Assembly (NCBI GenBank): GCA_027924645.1 | Contig: BSBN01001343.1 | Span: forward strand, 1,550,001-1,614,000 | Length of the DNA: 64,000 bases | Source: Cunninghamia lanceolata | Lineage: Eukaryota; Streptophyta; Pinopsida; Cupressales; Cupressaceae | Direction: 5' to 3' | Notes under the pieces: model-generated | Told to the model about the DNA's origin: nothing | What the model saw: the letters and a program-made list of their open reading frames with translations, nothing else | Databases searched by the model: none | Made by a program: the position numbers and the translations under genes | Shown here: positions 1 through 12,084 of the stretch, piece after piece | Layout: every line of letters starts with the position of its first letter | How positions within the stretch are numbered: the stretch's first letter is position 1

Positions 1-879
1 CACACAAAAATAATAACACATTAACTCAAGACCTCTTTCATTATGAAGTCTCTGAACTATCTCAATAGATCTTTAATAAATATCAAACTTAAAATATATA
101 AATATATTACATCATAAAGAAGCATACACAATGTATACACTATGTTGTTTCCAAACATCAATGAGATATGAGAATGGGGTTGAACTTCCCTTCTCTGTCT
201 CATCATATAGCAAGAATAGATAAGCAAAGTATCCTAATAGGACATTATATAAAAGAATCTCAATCAGAATTTACCAAAGAAGATCTAATTATTAAACATA
301 TATATTCACTTCTAGAATATAACTATATCAGGAAAAATGTCATCTATCGTCTACATCTCATCGATGGATGACTAACCCTTCTAGGTCTTTCGACAAAAAA
401 CTAAGTCAAAGGATTAATGACATCAAACAGACTATTATCGAATTGATACATAATTTAGGCCAAAAATCAAAATTCAACTTACCAAACTTGACAGGGCTCA
501 CTAACTATGCAACTCAAGACTTAGATGGAAACTACTTGTTCTTTCCATACATCTATTCACCTGTCTCTAGTGATGCTCTCCCTCTCCTTGTTGGAGGGTG
601 GAAAACCTATTTCCTGAATACAACTTGCAATCACCAAACTAGGATTATTGTATCATTAGTTAAACCATATTCATTATATATATATAATCATGAAGACATA
701 TAATCACTTGTCCAAATTCTATAAATATTCTTAGACTCATGAAATCATAGATTTATCCTAACATTTTTACTTAATGTCAAATCATTAAATAAACCAAACA
801 TTAACTACTAATTACTTGTAAGTAAAAGTAAAACATAGTCAAAATTTAGGGATGTGACATCAACTTTAGACAATCTCAC
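1..879. other. unassigned AT-rich left edge with two short overlapping ORFs
   Basis: No gene is recognised here. Two short plus-strand ORFs overlap by four bases (168-371, 67 codons; 368-703, 111 codons). The second is polar at its N-terminus and has an aromatic stretch near its middle (LFFPYIYSPVS). Neither shows a motif I can place, and both lie just upstream of decayed retrotransposon gag in the same orientation, so they may be leftover element sequence. Function unknown. Confidence 0.3.
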
Positions 880-2990
880 TTTTATATTTGTTAGAAGAGA
901 AAATCCTACTATAACAACTCTAGTTGGTGCCTATGCTAAATCCATGAAGGTTAATATAGATATCGGTTAATATGGAGTTGGACTTCTAGTTTCTTTAGGG
1001 ACCCCAAGGATGCTAAATCCCATCCATAGGATAAATAATGCATTGGCAAATCATACTCATATTCAAAACCAAGTTTCAATGCTTAGTCAGGAAACAATTA
1101 ATTTAACAGCTACTCAAGCAATCATCTTACATCCTAGAGTAGCAATTTTAGAAGTACCCCACCCAAGCTAGCCCTTTTTTATTTCATCTTCAGATACTAC
1201 ATTTGCAAAGGTCCAAGAGGAGAAATTTGACATCAAGGAATTGGCTAAGCAAGTTAAGAAACTAACTACTAAAGTAACTCATTTAAGGTACAAGAATGCA
1301 TATTTATAGAACTCACAAAGAAACCAAAATCAAAATTTCTAGAGACAAAATAAGACTTGGAATACAAGACCTAATAATCATATAGTTTCATCCTTAATAG
1401 ATAATAAAAACTAGGGAGAAGTGCATTCATCTGGGAGTGTCCTTGAGCAAAAATTGCCATGCCTAATTGGTGTAGATTACACAACACAAATGCTCATTAT
1501 AAGTTACTGTCATGAATTTTAGGTGGATTCAAACATTTTCTAGAGAGAAGTTTGAAATGCATATGTGCAAGATACCATTCATCTGATTGGGTATGAGATT
1601 GTTGCAATGACTAACTATGATACAACTATGGTGGTAGAAATTTATGGTTTCCCGAAGCAAGAAGATAATGAACTAGATGATGAAATTGATGAAGTTTAAG
1701 CATATCAATATTACCCAACAAGGAATGCTTACAACTTGAGGGGCAGTAAGATTAAAGGTCCATTTACAACATCTATCCCTTTAATAACTACCAGAATCTA
1801 CCTAATCCTAAAGAAAGAAACAATCTAGAGCCTCCTAAGGTCGCAACTTACCTACTTTTGACCTTTAGAATGCTTCCACTAGTTCATCAGTACAACAAGA
1901 AGCTAGAAAAGTTGGTCAATTCATGGCTAACGAAATGAAGAAGATGAATGTAAGTCTCTCAATCTTTGAATTAATGAAAATTTCAAGAGTTAAGTAATTT
2001 TTCTTTCAGTCTTTAGAAGAGCCTATAATTAAAGAGAACTTAGCAAGAGAAGTTCCATGAAGAGATAACTAGGTAAAGGATAATAGAGGAAAATAGAACC
2101 TTCCTATACAAAGTTATGATGTACATGTTTCCATTTGCAAAGAAAAGAAGGAATCCCCACCTTTCTTGTTACCATTACAAATATTTGGAAGAAATCTTCA
2201 TAATTGTCTGGTAGATTCAGGTGCTTCTACTAATGTTATTCCTTTATTATTATATAAGTCACTTAGTCTCACCCCTACTAAGTCCTCAAGAAAAGTGACT
2301 CAGTTAGACAAGACTAGAGTTAATGTCATAGGATAATTGAATCATATAAACATGTAGTTAGCCTCATACCCATGCATTCAATATTATATTCAAATTCAAT
2401 TAGTAGACATCCTTGATGCATATGAGATGTTCTTAAGTAGGGACTGATAAAAAACATTAAACGGTTACATGGCTACTAATTCCTCTCATATGTGGCTTCC
2501 CTAGAAGGGAATTCCAAATCATATTCAAATAGAAAGAGAACTAAAGATGAAACATTTGATTGCATAATACAATTAAAACAATAAGGATTTATATTCTAAA
2601 GTAGATCTTGGTGTGTATGCTCCCACTAGAATGGGGCAGGTAGAAGGGGTTCTACTATATTTTGTTACTAAATTAGAGACAACTACATTAAAATATCCCA
2701 AAGAATCTTACATAAATCTCATTGATGGGCCAAACAATACAAAAATGTTAATTGTGTCTAATAAAGAAACCTCTAAGAAAGATGAAGAATGAGGGATCAA
2801 GTTAGCATCAAAAAAAGAGTTCTACTGGAGTACATCTATTACTACGAAATTGGTGCAAGATTCATAACAATCCTCATAGAGAATTGGCATGTTCTCTATG
2901 TCTAACATCAACTAGCAAAGTAAAAGGGGTTGTCAGATCCCCAACACAACAAGATTCAATGGAATGTGTAATGGCTACTTCTATAGTGAA
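880..2990 (+). pseudogene. decayed Ty3/gypsy gag-protease fragment
   Basis: Broken plus-strand reading frames from about 880 look like retrotransposon Gag: a region reading TLVGAYAKS, then a polar Asn/Gln-rich part and YNLRGSK. They lead into an aspartic protease at about 2204-2440, where CLVDSGASTNVIP can be read with the catalytic DSGA intact, followed by EMFLSRD near 2425. Many in-frame TAG and TGA codons interrupt it, mostly where Gln or Trp codons would be expected, as in old methylated copies with C-to-T decay. No reverse transcriptase, integrase or LTR is recognised for this copy, so it is a truncated relic. The family is secure from the protease; the exact lineage is not. Confidence 0.7.
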
Positions 2991-3308
2991 AAAAAGGATA
3001 TGATGATGGAGGCCTATCACAACCCTTAATTTCCTAATATTCAATTATGAAATTTAGTTATATTATTAAATATTTTTGAGGATTAATTGATTGATTTAAT
3101 GTAAAATGGTAGGAATGATACTCTCCCGACGGAGAGAGAGTGTTATCAAGCAGGAGGTGTCTAGCCGACTGAAGGCAAATTGTGTTGAATTGAATATGCA
3201 CACACCAATTAATTGTCAGAGAAATTAGACTTGCATCAATGTGTATGTATGTGTGAAAAATATTTACATTTAGAATAATTTTTTTGAAAGACTAGATTAA
3301 ATATTTAG
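2991..3308. other. no gene seen
   Basis: AT-rich sequence between the gypsy relic and the first LTR of element N1. It includes a short purine run (GGAGAGAGAG at about 3131) and no coding signal. Confidence 0.5.
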
Positions 3309-4340
3309 TGATGTAGGAGCATCCACAGTCAATGGCAATCATCATCAACCAAAAAGAAAATATTTTAATTTCCTATAGTTTGGTAATTTGGAAGTTGGAA
3401 AATAAATGCAATATTAGGGATAAATAATATATTAAATAAATTGGCCTTATTATAATATTGCAAAAAATAATAATGTTGCAAAAAATCTAGGAGTGGCAGA
3501 TAATTTAGGAGACAATTTTGGAGTGTAAAAATAATAAAGGCAATTTGAAGTGGAAATTCAAAAAGGAAATCTAGGTGTGGATTTTTGGGGATTTACACTT
3601 GAAGAAGACTCTTTAATGCTCTTCAAATGTAGCTGGAGGATTTGGGCCCTCATGTTGAGTTGACATATTATTTTTCCAAAATGGGACCTATTTTCTAGGA
3701 AGTGGGAATCTAGTTGCTACTTATTCTTGGCAATTTGTTGGGAATGGATTTTATTTTTCTTTTATGGAGAATTTAATGTTTTTATGTATTTTCAAAAAGA
3801 TTCTTCTAGGTTGGGCGTTGGATAATGTGAAGCTACAAGAAATGGAATTGGTTGAGTCATTCTTGGTTTTTGACAATTTTTGAGGGATTATTCTTGCCGA
3901 TTTTTGGGGGAAGGAAAAAGAAGGTGTTCCTTTTCCTAGGAGGAGGATAGAAGAGGTTTTGTTGCAGGTTTTGAAGGTGTACAGAAGCAGCAAATGGATT
4001 ATGATATCCATGTTTGAAGATCAATAACTTTGATTATTGAATATTGTAGATTGGAGAGCAAATTTTATAGTGCAGGAGAATGGTTTGAAAGGGGAAGCAT
4101 CTGGAGTTTGTTTTTTCTATTGTTTGATGTCCCATTGAAGATTTATATATTTTTTGTAATGATTTTCTTTAGGCAATATGGATGCACAAACTTTTGTAAT
4201 CAGATTTCTCTAAAATTGTTAAACAATGTTGCAAGTTAAATGGTGAAAATAAAATTCTATTGCTACATATTTGTGCATCCTGTTTGTTGTTATTAATTTT
4301 GAATATGTTTGTGTGAGGATTGTGTGAGACCCCTCTTTCA
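3309..4340 (+). repeat. N1 left LTR
   Basis: 1032 bp, TG...CA. It is followed at once by TTAG and a primer binding site. It carries about 85 bp (around 3985-4080) that is absent from the right copy, which explains most of the length difference. Confidence 0.8.
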
Positions 4341-4344
4341 TTAG

Positions 4345-4406
4345 TGGTATCAGAGCATGTGTTTGTAAGTATGGACAAGTTTGTATTACATTAGTGGTAT
4401 CAGAGC
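4345..4406 (+). promoter_or_regulatory. N1 primer binding site, duplicated
   Basis: TGGTATCAGAGC, complementary to the 3' end of plant initiator tRNA-Met, occurs at 4345-4356. It occurs again at 4395-4406, each time inside CATTAGTGGTATCAGAGCA. The unit period is 50 bp. Only the first copy has the normal spacing of a few bases from the LTR. Confidence 0.75.
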
Positions 4407-4736
4407 AGGTTGTTCCTGAGTCTGCAGGCAGATTGCCAAATGTGAGGCAACTTGTAGTAGGACTTGTGAGTTATACATTGTGAGAAAGTGCCTCCGAGAG
4501 TGGCCCCATGAGGTAGGGGTAGAAGTGGAGGTAGATATGAGAGTAGTAGCTCCTGAGTGTGTGGAAAGAACTGCCAATTTGCATGAGGACCTGAGGGTCT
4601 AGTTGTGAAGAGGGAATCACTGAGTGTTGAAAAAAAAATGAAGGGAATAAATGCGAGACCAAGAGTCCAGATTGTCTAGTTAGAAGAAATAATTGATTTC
4701 TATAGACTTCAAGAGAAAATTATAGAGATAAGAAAA

Positions 4737-6079
4737 ATGGCATGTACGGTTGATGAGATAATGGAAGAGAACTTTAGAGTTTTAATTAAAAGAAGAAATA
4801 ATACTGGAAAGGAGGAGAAGAAGATTAGAGGAAAGAATAATCTTCCAGTTATGAGAGAGATGGTGCAGAATGGGATGAAGGATCTCACAAACAGGGTGGC
4901 AATGCTGACTAGACTAGTTAGAAATAAAAATAGAAGTTTAGAGTTCAAATTAGAGGAACCTAATGAGAAAAGTGAGAGTTATGTTAGAGAGGAAATACAT
5001 TTGAGTATTGCTGATTTGAGTAGTGCAATGGACACTGATAAAGGTACAATATTTGGTTATAAGTTTGAAGAGGAAGCTATTGAAGATGGAGATGTGATTG
5101 AAGAAATGCTCTATGAAGGGGAAGGTATAGAAGACATGGATGTTTTTGTGACAAGCCAAGAAAATACTCAAGATGTGAAAGATGAGATGATGGACTTTGA
5201 GGGTCTTATGTTTGATGAAGAATTTGGGGAAGATGAAGAAGATCTCCTATTCAAAGAGGAGATGAGAAAGATCGATATTTTATTTGAAAGGAAAATGTCA
5301 GATGACTGTGATAAGAGCATCCATGGAAGATGCAGATGGGAGAAGATAAATCCCATGATTATGCTAACATTGTTACGTTTGCAGATGATTCTTTATGTGT
5401 AGGTAAGGAAGATAAATATGAAGAAATTCATGAGGACGCTGAAGAAGTTGCATCAATATGCTTGGATGGAAGCATGAAAGAAGAGGAGAAAAGTGAAGAA
5501 GAGAAATTTATTGCAGCATTGGCTAAAGATGGAAGGATTCCAGAAATGAGCATTAAGGAGATTAAACAGAGTACAGGAGAAGTTGTGAGTAAAGTTGCAG
5601 TAGTTGAGGATGTCACACTTGAAACAAAGTATGTAGTGATGTATGAGGATCAAATGTTCAATGAGGAACCTAATGAAAACCAAGAGATTCTTGAGGAAGA
5701 GATCATAGAGGTAAAGAATTTGTTCAAATCAACAACAAAGGCAATAGCATTCAAAAGTAAGGAAGAGGATGTTGTGACAGAAGAAGTCATCGAAGTAAAA
5801 TCTAATTTTTATGAGTTTTGTAATGTTGAATTTGCAAAGGATTTGTATTTTGAATTGAGTAAAGGGTTAGAGATAACAAAAGGATTGTGTAGATGTAGAG
5901 TGGGATACAGATGTATTTTTGTAGGTGGAGGTTGTAGAGGATGGTGCAGGTGGAACTTGGTGGAGGAGGTTGGTTTGTGGTGGGTTGGATCCCACGAAGA
6001 AGGAGAGGAGAGGATAAATAATTTGGTAGAGAAAGACAATTCTTGGTGGATGCAAATCCACAAGAGGAGAGAAGAATGA
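4737..6079 (+). pseudogene. N1 acidic, coiled-coil-like ORF (frameshifted)
   Basis: Two overlapping frames make up what looks like one protein. 4737-5402 (221 codons) starts basic and helical, then becomes strongly acidic with runs such as EEFGEDEEDLLF. 5330-6079 (249 codons) continues the same Glu/Asp/Lys-rich style and ends in a Trp/Gly/Cys-rich tail (about 5880-5990). The 73-bp overlap in a different frame fits a single small indel near 5330-5400. I see no zinc knuckle, protease or polymerase motif. Its place between the primer site and the 3' LTR corresponds to gag in an autonomous element, so it may be a reduced or replaced Gag, but homology is not visible by eye. The original start is uncertain; the first ATG of the long frame is at 4738-4740 or just upstream. 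Confidence 0.55.
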
Positions 6080-6209
6080 AGTGCAGATTTGTTTAAGGAG
6101 AGTGAAGTTTGTTCTAGCAAGATGCTGGAAAAAGAGGAAAAAGAGATAGATTTTTTTTTTGTGCACATATTTGTGAGTGTATGCTCACAAACTTCTTACC
6201 CTAGGTGTC

Positions 6210-7154
6210 TGATGCAGGAGCATCCACGGTCAATGGCAATCATCATCAACCAAAAAGAAAATATTTTAATTTCCTATAGTTTGGTAATTTGGAAATTGGA
6301 AAATAAATGCAATATTAGGCCTAAATAATATATTAAATAAATTGTCCTTATTATAATATTGCAAAAAATAATAACGTTGAAAAAAATCTAGGAGTGGGAG
6401 ATAGTTTAGGAGACAATTTTGGAGTGTAAAAATAATAAAAGCAATTTGAAGTGGAAATTCAAAAAGGGAATCTAGGTGTGGATTTTTGAGGATTTACACT
6501 TGAAGAAAACTCATTAATGCTCCTCAAATGTAGGTAGAGGATTTGGGCCCTCATGTTGAGTTGACATATTCTTTTTCCAAAATGGGACCTATTTTCTAGG
6601 AAGTAGGAATCTAGTTGCTACTTATTCTTGGCAATTTGTTGGGAATGGATTCTATTTTTCTTTCATGTAGCATTTAATGTTTTTATCCATTTTCAAAAAG
6701 ATTCTTCTAGGTTGGGTGTTGGAAAATGTGAAGCTACAGGAAATGGAGTTGGTGGAGTTGTTATTAAGGGGTTTTTGACAATTTTTGAGGGATTATTCTT
6801 GCATATTTTTGGGGGAAGGAAAAAGAAGGTATTGCTTTTCCTGGGAGGAGGTTAGAAGATATTTTGTTGCAGATTTTGAAGGTGTACAGAAGGATGGTTT
6901 GAAAGCAGAAGAATCTAGAGTTTGTTTTTGCTGTTGTTTGATGTCCCATAGAAGATTTATATCCTTTTTTGTAATGATTTTCTTCAACCAGTATGGATGC
7001 ACAAACTTTTGTAAATAGATTTCTCTGAAGTTGTCAAACAATGTTACAAGTTAAATGGTGAAAATAAAATTCTATTGCTAGAGATTTGTGCATCTTGTTT
7101 GCTATTGTTAATTTTGAATATGTTTGTTGGAGGGTTGTATGAGCCTCTCTTTCA
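6210..7154 (+). repeat. N1 right LTR, followed by a second primer-site-like tract
   Basis: 945 bp and colinear with the left LTR. The 24 bases after it (7155-7178, TTAGTGGTATTAGAGC and on) match the start of the internal region after the left LTR. That is expected of a 5' LTR, not of a 3' LTR with target DNA behind it. Confidence 0.75.
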
Positions 7155-7179
7155 TTAGTGGTATTAGAGCGTGTGTTTT

Positions 7180-8663
7180 GAATATTTTAAGATATTTAAA
7201 TATCTTTGAAACAATACTCATTTGAATGCTTTTTCATTATTTATTTGATTTATTTGATTTATTTATTTGATTCTAACTTAGGCCACATGAAAGTAGTGGT
7301 AGTTACTAGTTTGAATGAGAGAATATATTTCTTTGCAATTTTCTTGTTTAATTTTAGAAAATAGAATAGAGAGTGGGAAGGTCAAGTTATTATAATTAAT
7401 TGCATTTTCTATTTTATTTTATTGAACTTGGATTCTCTAAAGAAAGATTGGGTTCTCTGAAGAAATATTGGAGTCTATAAACTAGAAAATAAGGAGTGAA
7501 TTAAAAAACTTTGGATAGAAAGCAATAGGTAGAAAATTTTAGGAAATTACTTTTCTTCTTGAGTTAAAAATCTACATGTTCTTTGTTCTACATCATGAGA
7601 ATGAGACAAAGAAGATTTGAAAGAATGATTTCATATTCATGAGCAGAGGGCTAGGAAAGTTATTCAATCATTATTGTTGTTGGAGGATACTTCCTACTTT
7701 TTTTTTTACATATTCCATATTGAAGATGTTGGTATCTACTATGAAGCGTTTGAGTTGAGGATTTGGAAGAATGTTTCCCACAAACTTGAAGGATTTCAAA
7801 GAAAACATTAGAGGATTATGGAAGTAATAAATAATTAAAGAGAATCTCTCTTTCATTGCATCAAAATACATTTGAGGTAAGTATTCTCAATTATATTTAA
7901 TGATGGTTGGATCTTCTTCTTTCTTTGTTCAAAGAATTTGGGAGGCTTCTACAGTGCTATGCAATTGATTTGTTTTGTGAGTCCTTTTATTTGTGCTATA
8001 GTTGGGTCAATTTTTTCGTTGTAGAGAATGGATTTTAAGTGCTAATCATGAGCTTTTGCATTCATGCTCTATTACTATTATTATTAATGTTGTCTATGGA
8101 TAAAATATTACTTGTCTAATGATGTTTATTATAATCAAAACTGATCTTACGTCTTAAATAATTTTCTTAATTCTTTTTTGGGTTTTTTTCCCCTTAATGG
8201 TACCTTTCAAAAACATTTTAAATTTTTAAATTTTAAATACTGTCTAGTATTTGTGTTAATTCAACATTATTTTTTACTTAAATGGTTGATTGCAATAAAA
8301 ACTTCTCTTTCATGGATTTTATTCTTCTTAAATCATTTATGGTTTTTGTTCTCCTATCTTTCATATTTCTAGAACATTTTAAATTTTTAAATTTCATTGA
8401 GATATGAAAAAGTTATGAATTTTCTTAGATTTTTGGTTAGCTTGTGTAGTTAAGGATTTGCAAATTTAATTGATTTCTTATTTTATCCTAAGGAAATATT
8501 TGAAATTAAATCTAATGATAAATTATTCATTTGGGCATATCCAACATTAATCATTTTCCATAAGAAGCTTCTCTTTGAGACTTTTTGTTAAACAATTCAT
8601 TCAAGACATTTTCAACAAATCCAATTTTTCATTTCTTGTGCCTCTTTTGAGAAGATTTTGCAT
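7180..8663. other. no gene seen
   Basis: AT-rich DNA with only short chance ORFs, including a 66-codon minus-strand one at 7671-7871 that has no motif. It has some TTTATTTGATTT-type low complexity near 7235-7265. No repeat boundary is recognised. Confidence 0.5.
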
Positions 8664-8668
8664 CTTTT

Positions 8669-10041
8669 TGTCAGAATGCATAGGACAACTAAGAGAGGGG
8701 GTTGAATTAGTTGTATGTTAAAACATTAAACCCTCAAAACATCAACCACTTGTAATGCATTAGCAAAATGTAAACATATGAACCATCAATGCAAACACAT
8801 CCAAACACATAAGAACACCAAATTTATGTGGAAAACCTAATAGGGGAAAAACCATGGTGAGGATTAGCTCACAATATATATGAATAACAAAACCAAAAAT
8901 TAATAGGCTCACTGCCAAGGGCTCACTACCCAAAAGAGAGAAGAAAGAAGAAGACTATTATAGAGAGATTCACTATCTCAAAGAATAGGAGAGCTCGACT
9001 GCTACCACTCCTTGCCATCCACAACCTTTGGCTCACTACCTCCAGCAACTTCTAGCACACTAATTAAATGTAGACATCTTCTACTCATTGCATTCCGGAG
9101 TCATAAGCATTTAATTTTGCACATAACTTCACATCCCTTGATTCACTTTCACATGTTTATCTCTACATTGCTCCACTAATCTTCATCTTACTTTATACCA
9201 TCTACAACCAAGACCTATCTCAATTAGGTTAGTCCTAATGAAGCATGTGTATTACACACATGCAACATTACTTAGGTTAGCACTAAACACTTCTACAGTG
9301 GAAAGAAGTGAAAGTGGACCATGTCAAGTGATAACCATGACTCAAATTTGTATCACCAAGTTGCTTATTACATCCACAATCCATGAGGTACCTCTACAAA
9401 TGGTGCTAGCAAGCCAAGTCAGCCAAACCTGAGCTAATGACCATATTCACACTTCTCCAAGTCCAAGAACATCATGCAGACTAGAGAGAGACACTCTAAA
9501 GCATTCACACACCTTCCTAGTATACTCATCATCATCATAAAATTCTATAACATTGCCACAACCATCTGAATTAAAGAATGTCTTCATTATACACATCAGG
9601 ACACACTGTTACTGATCACCAACATAAGAACTAAACTTGCGTAGAATCCCAGCACTGGAAACTTCAAAGGAAGGTGGATACAAATAATATAATCACTCTC
9701 CCAGATCCACAAGTTAGGAAAGCTCAATGCAGATAAATGTGGAGCATTCTCATCTCTCCCAGACACCTTCCTTCATAGTCAAATATTATGTCAAACACAT
9801 CTTCTACTTCTGCATGATCTAGAACCTAAAATTCTAGATATAATACCTTTAAACACCTATGATCAATACTTACAAACCGCACAAGCATATCTTTAATTAG
9901 GAAGAAATGTGGAGCATAACACTGAGGGTACCTCTATCACACTGCACACCTTTTTATAAAATTTTCTCAAAAGCACTTAGAAACCAAGTGAACCATCTGC
10001 TGGGAGTTACCATCAATGACAACACCAGGAAGTTTGCAACA
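8669..10041 (-). mobile_element. solo LTR, Sirevirus-like (related to P and M)
   Basis: Read on the minus strand, this 1373-bp block runs from TGTTGCAAACTTCC to ...TGACA and shares landmarks with the LTRs of elements P and M. These are the G-rich tract GAGAGGGGG near the 3' end, the block TGTGGAAAACC...GGGGAAAAACCATGG, repeated GGCTCACT, and CCATCAATGACAAC near the start. Both sides carry CTTTT (8664-8668 and 10042-10046), a perfect 5-bp target-site duplication. There is no internal region. That is the usual product of recombination between the two LTRs of one element. Confidence 0.75.
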
Positions 10042-10046
10042 CTTTT

Positions 10047-10737
10047 TAAGTATGGGCACCGATGTGCCTTGTTATACCTCTTTTCTTATTGCCTTTAGAT
10101 AATTCTCTATTATCATTCAACTTGCTAATCTTTTTTTGTATAGGACTAACTACGCCATCTAAATCTGCAATCTATAACATGTTTATTCTTTTTAAATTTT
10201 AACTTCAATTCATAAGGAACGGTATTAGTGATTAAATAAATGATGTATTAATTTGTTCAAGAGTAAATTTTGTTTCAAACTTCAACTCAACAGGTATTAG
10301 AAAGAAATCTTCTTATTAATCTTTCCTATTTTATATTAGTCTAATAATGAATTTGTAGGATGCGTTTACTAATTTCATGGAATTATTCAATCCTTTGAAT
10401 TATGTAATGTCTTGGTAAGTTTTGTAAGTGTTTATTTTATGTCTTATTTGGATATTAATGTGATTTAAGTTAGCTATGAATCTTAAATATTTTAAATAAA
10501 TGTATTAGATTTAATTGTATATTCGAATAAACAAGATTTACTGATTTTAAGATAAATATTAAAATCTTTTATTCTTATTATGTTTTGATTTTTGTTTACC
10601 AAGTACATGAATAACATCTTGAAATAAATATCTTTTGGATTTATGTAGACTATGAAACTACCTATTTGAGACTAGTCTTTTGGATTATAACTTAATTCTT
10701 TCATTCTATTTGCAAATGATGAATAGTTAATGTATCA
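10047..10737. other. no gene seen
   Basis: AT-rich intergenic sequence without coding signal or recognised repeat. Confidence 0.5.
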
Positions 10738-10741
10738 TTGG

Positions 10742-11907
10742 GGGTGTGTGCAAGAAGTTGAGTCCACTTTTTGGCCCAAAAGTGGAAGTGTTTTCCCTGA
10801 TTTTCAGAATTTGTCACATTTGACCTAAAAATTTGAAGCATTTAAAGGTGGAATCTTGAAAAAAGTCACTAAATATGAAATGTAGTACTCAGAGTCTAGT
10901 TTCCAAATATGTAATTTTTTTAATACCCAGATGATACAAATTAATTTTTAATAGGCGTTTCTAAAAACCACTGTTTAAATGTCACTTTTTTTTACTATAC
11001 CATGCACGTGTACGTCATCCATATTTTGACCTAAATAATCATATTTTTCTAAATCCTTTTGGGAAAAGATTTGTAACTCACTGAAGCACGTTTTCCATAT
11101 TTTTTTGTAATTTTTTATTGAATTTTTTTTTGTTAATTTTTTATTGGCCATTTTTTGTGTTTTAAAAAATCGTCGTGTATGTCACACATAAGATGACCTA
11201 AACTTATCATTTTTTGAATTTTTTTTCAAATTGAAAATATCTGAAGTACGTTTTCGTATTATTTATTTTACAATTTTTTTAATAAAAAGTTATTAAAATA
11301 CTAAAAAACCCTGATAATTCAAGTTTATGGACCCGTTTCATTAGAAATTAATTGAAAAATAGAAAAAATAATCCAATTGTAAAAAGAAATACATATTTGG
11401 AATCTACACTGTCTCATCTATAATGGGTTTTAATTTGGTCAAAAAATTCTACAAAAAAGGCCTTCAGACATATGCCCAAAGTCACTAGTTTGTTGTGACA
11501 TTGACAGAACTTTCAACTTGCAGGTCAAACCAGGTCCAAAGCCAAGGATCGAGTTCCCAAGACTTTTTTTTGACCCAAAACCCATAGCAAAAAGTAGGTC
11601 AAAAATTCAAAATTTATAAAACGGGATCCCGTTCTAGAAACAAGATCCTGTTTCATAAAAGGTTAATATTTTAATCTTTTATGAAATGGGATCCCATTTC
11701 ATAAAGGTTAAAATATTAACCTTTTATGAAACTCAAAATAGGATCTCGTTTCTAGAAAACAGGATCCCTCTTTTGGCTCAGGATCCCGAAGCAAAATGGG
11801 ATCCCATTTCATAAAAAGTGGGATCCCATTTTGGTTAACCCGATTTCAGGTTTTTTTCTAAGTCTAAAACTTCCACCTTAAGTGGATACAACTTCTTGCA
11901 TTTACCC
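10742..11907. mobile_element. 1.17-kb terminal-inverted-repeat element without transposase
   Basis: The left end GGGTGTGTGCAAGAAGTTG and the right end, read in reverse as GGGTAAATGCAAGAAGTTG, form imperfect terminal inverted repeats. They extend about 40 bp (shared TCCACTT and GTGGAAG further in). TTGG lies directly outside both ends (10738-10741 and 11908-11911) and may be a short target duplication. No ORF of use is present, so this is a non-autonomous DNA element or foldback element. The superfamily is not settled, because a 4-bp duplication is uncommon. Confidence 0.6.
11618..11840. repeat. cluster of GGGATCCC palindromes
   Basis: At least six copies of RGGATCC(C) sit in about 220 bp, alternating with ATAAAAGGTTAATATTTTAA-type segments in both orientations. 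The core at 11681-11702 is a perfect 22-bp palindrome centred on GGGATCCC. Its flanks continue the symmetry with few mismatches to about 11664-11719, so the region can fold into a long hairpin. Confidence 0.8.
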
Positions 11908-12084
11908 TTGGATGATGTCTACTTTCTTTGCAATTATTTTATGTCTTCTCTAATTTAGTAATTTTCTGTAAGTAGAACCAGAGAAAGGGCATGGACGGAC
12001 CGTGTCAAATATTGGGTTACAGAGAAGGGTAGGTTATGTTTTTCTAACCTATATAACTATAATCGACTTAAAAATATGCTTTGG

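Larger units (their letters stand above)
3309..7154 (+). mobile_element. N1: non-autonomous LTR retrotransposon with acidic ORF
   Basis: Two direct repeats of about 1.0 kb (3309-4340 and 6210-7154) begin TGATG(C/T)AGGAGCATCC and end CTCTTTCA. They bracket 1.87 kb of internal DNA with an initiator-Met-type primer site and one broken acidic ORF. There is no protease, RT, RNase H or integrase, so movement would need enzymes from elsewhere. The first 50 bases of the LTR resemble those of chromoviruses A and B downstream, which makes that family a candidate helper. No matching 5-bp TSD is seen. Instead, the DNA after the second LTR looks like the start of another internal region, which suggests a tandem or recombined copy. 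Confidence 0.8.

Noticed and set aside
5809..6168. 119- and 99-codon minus-strand ORFs opposite the N1 acidic ORF
   Set aside because: Ser/Leu/His-rich peptides typical of the complement of a Glu/Lys/Trp-rich coding strand; shadows.
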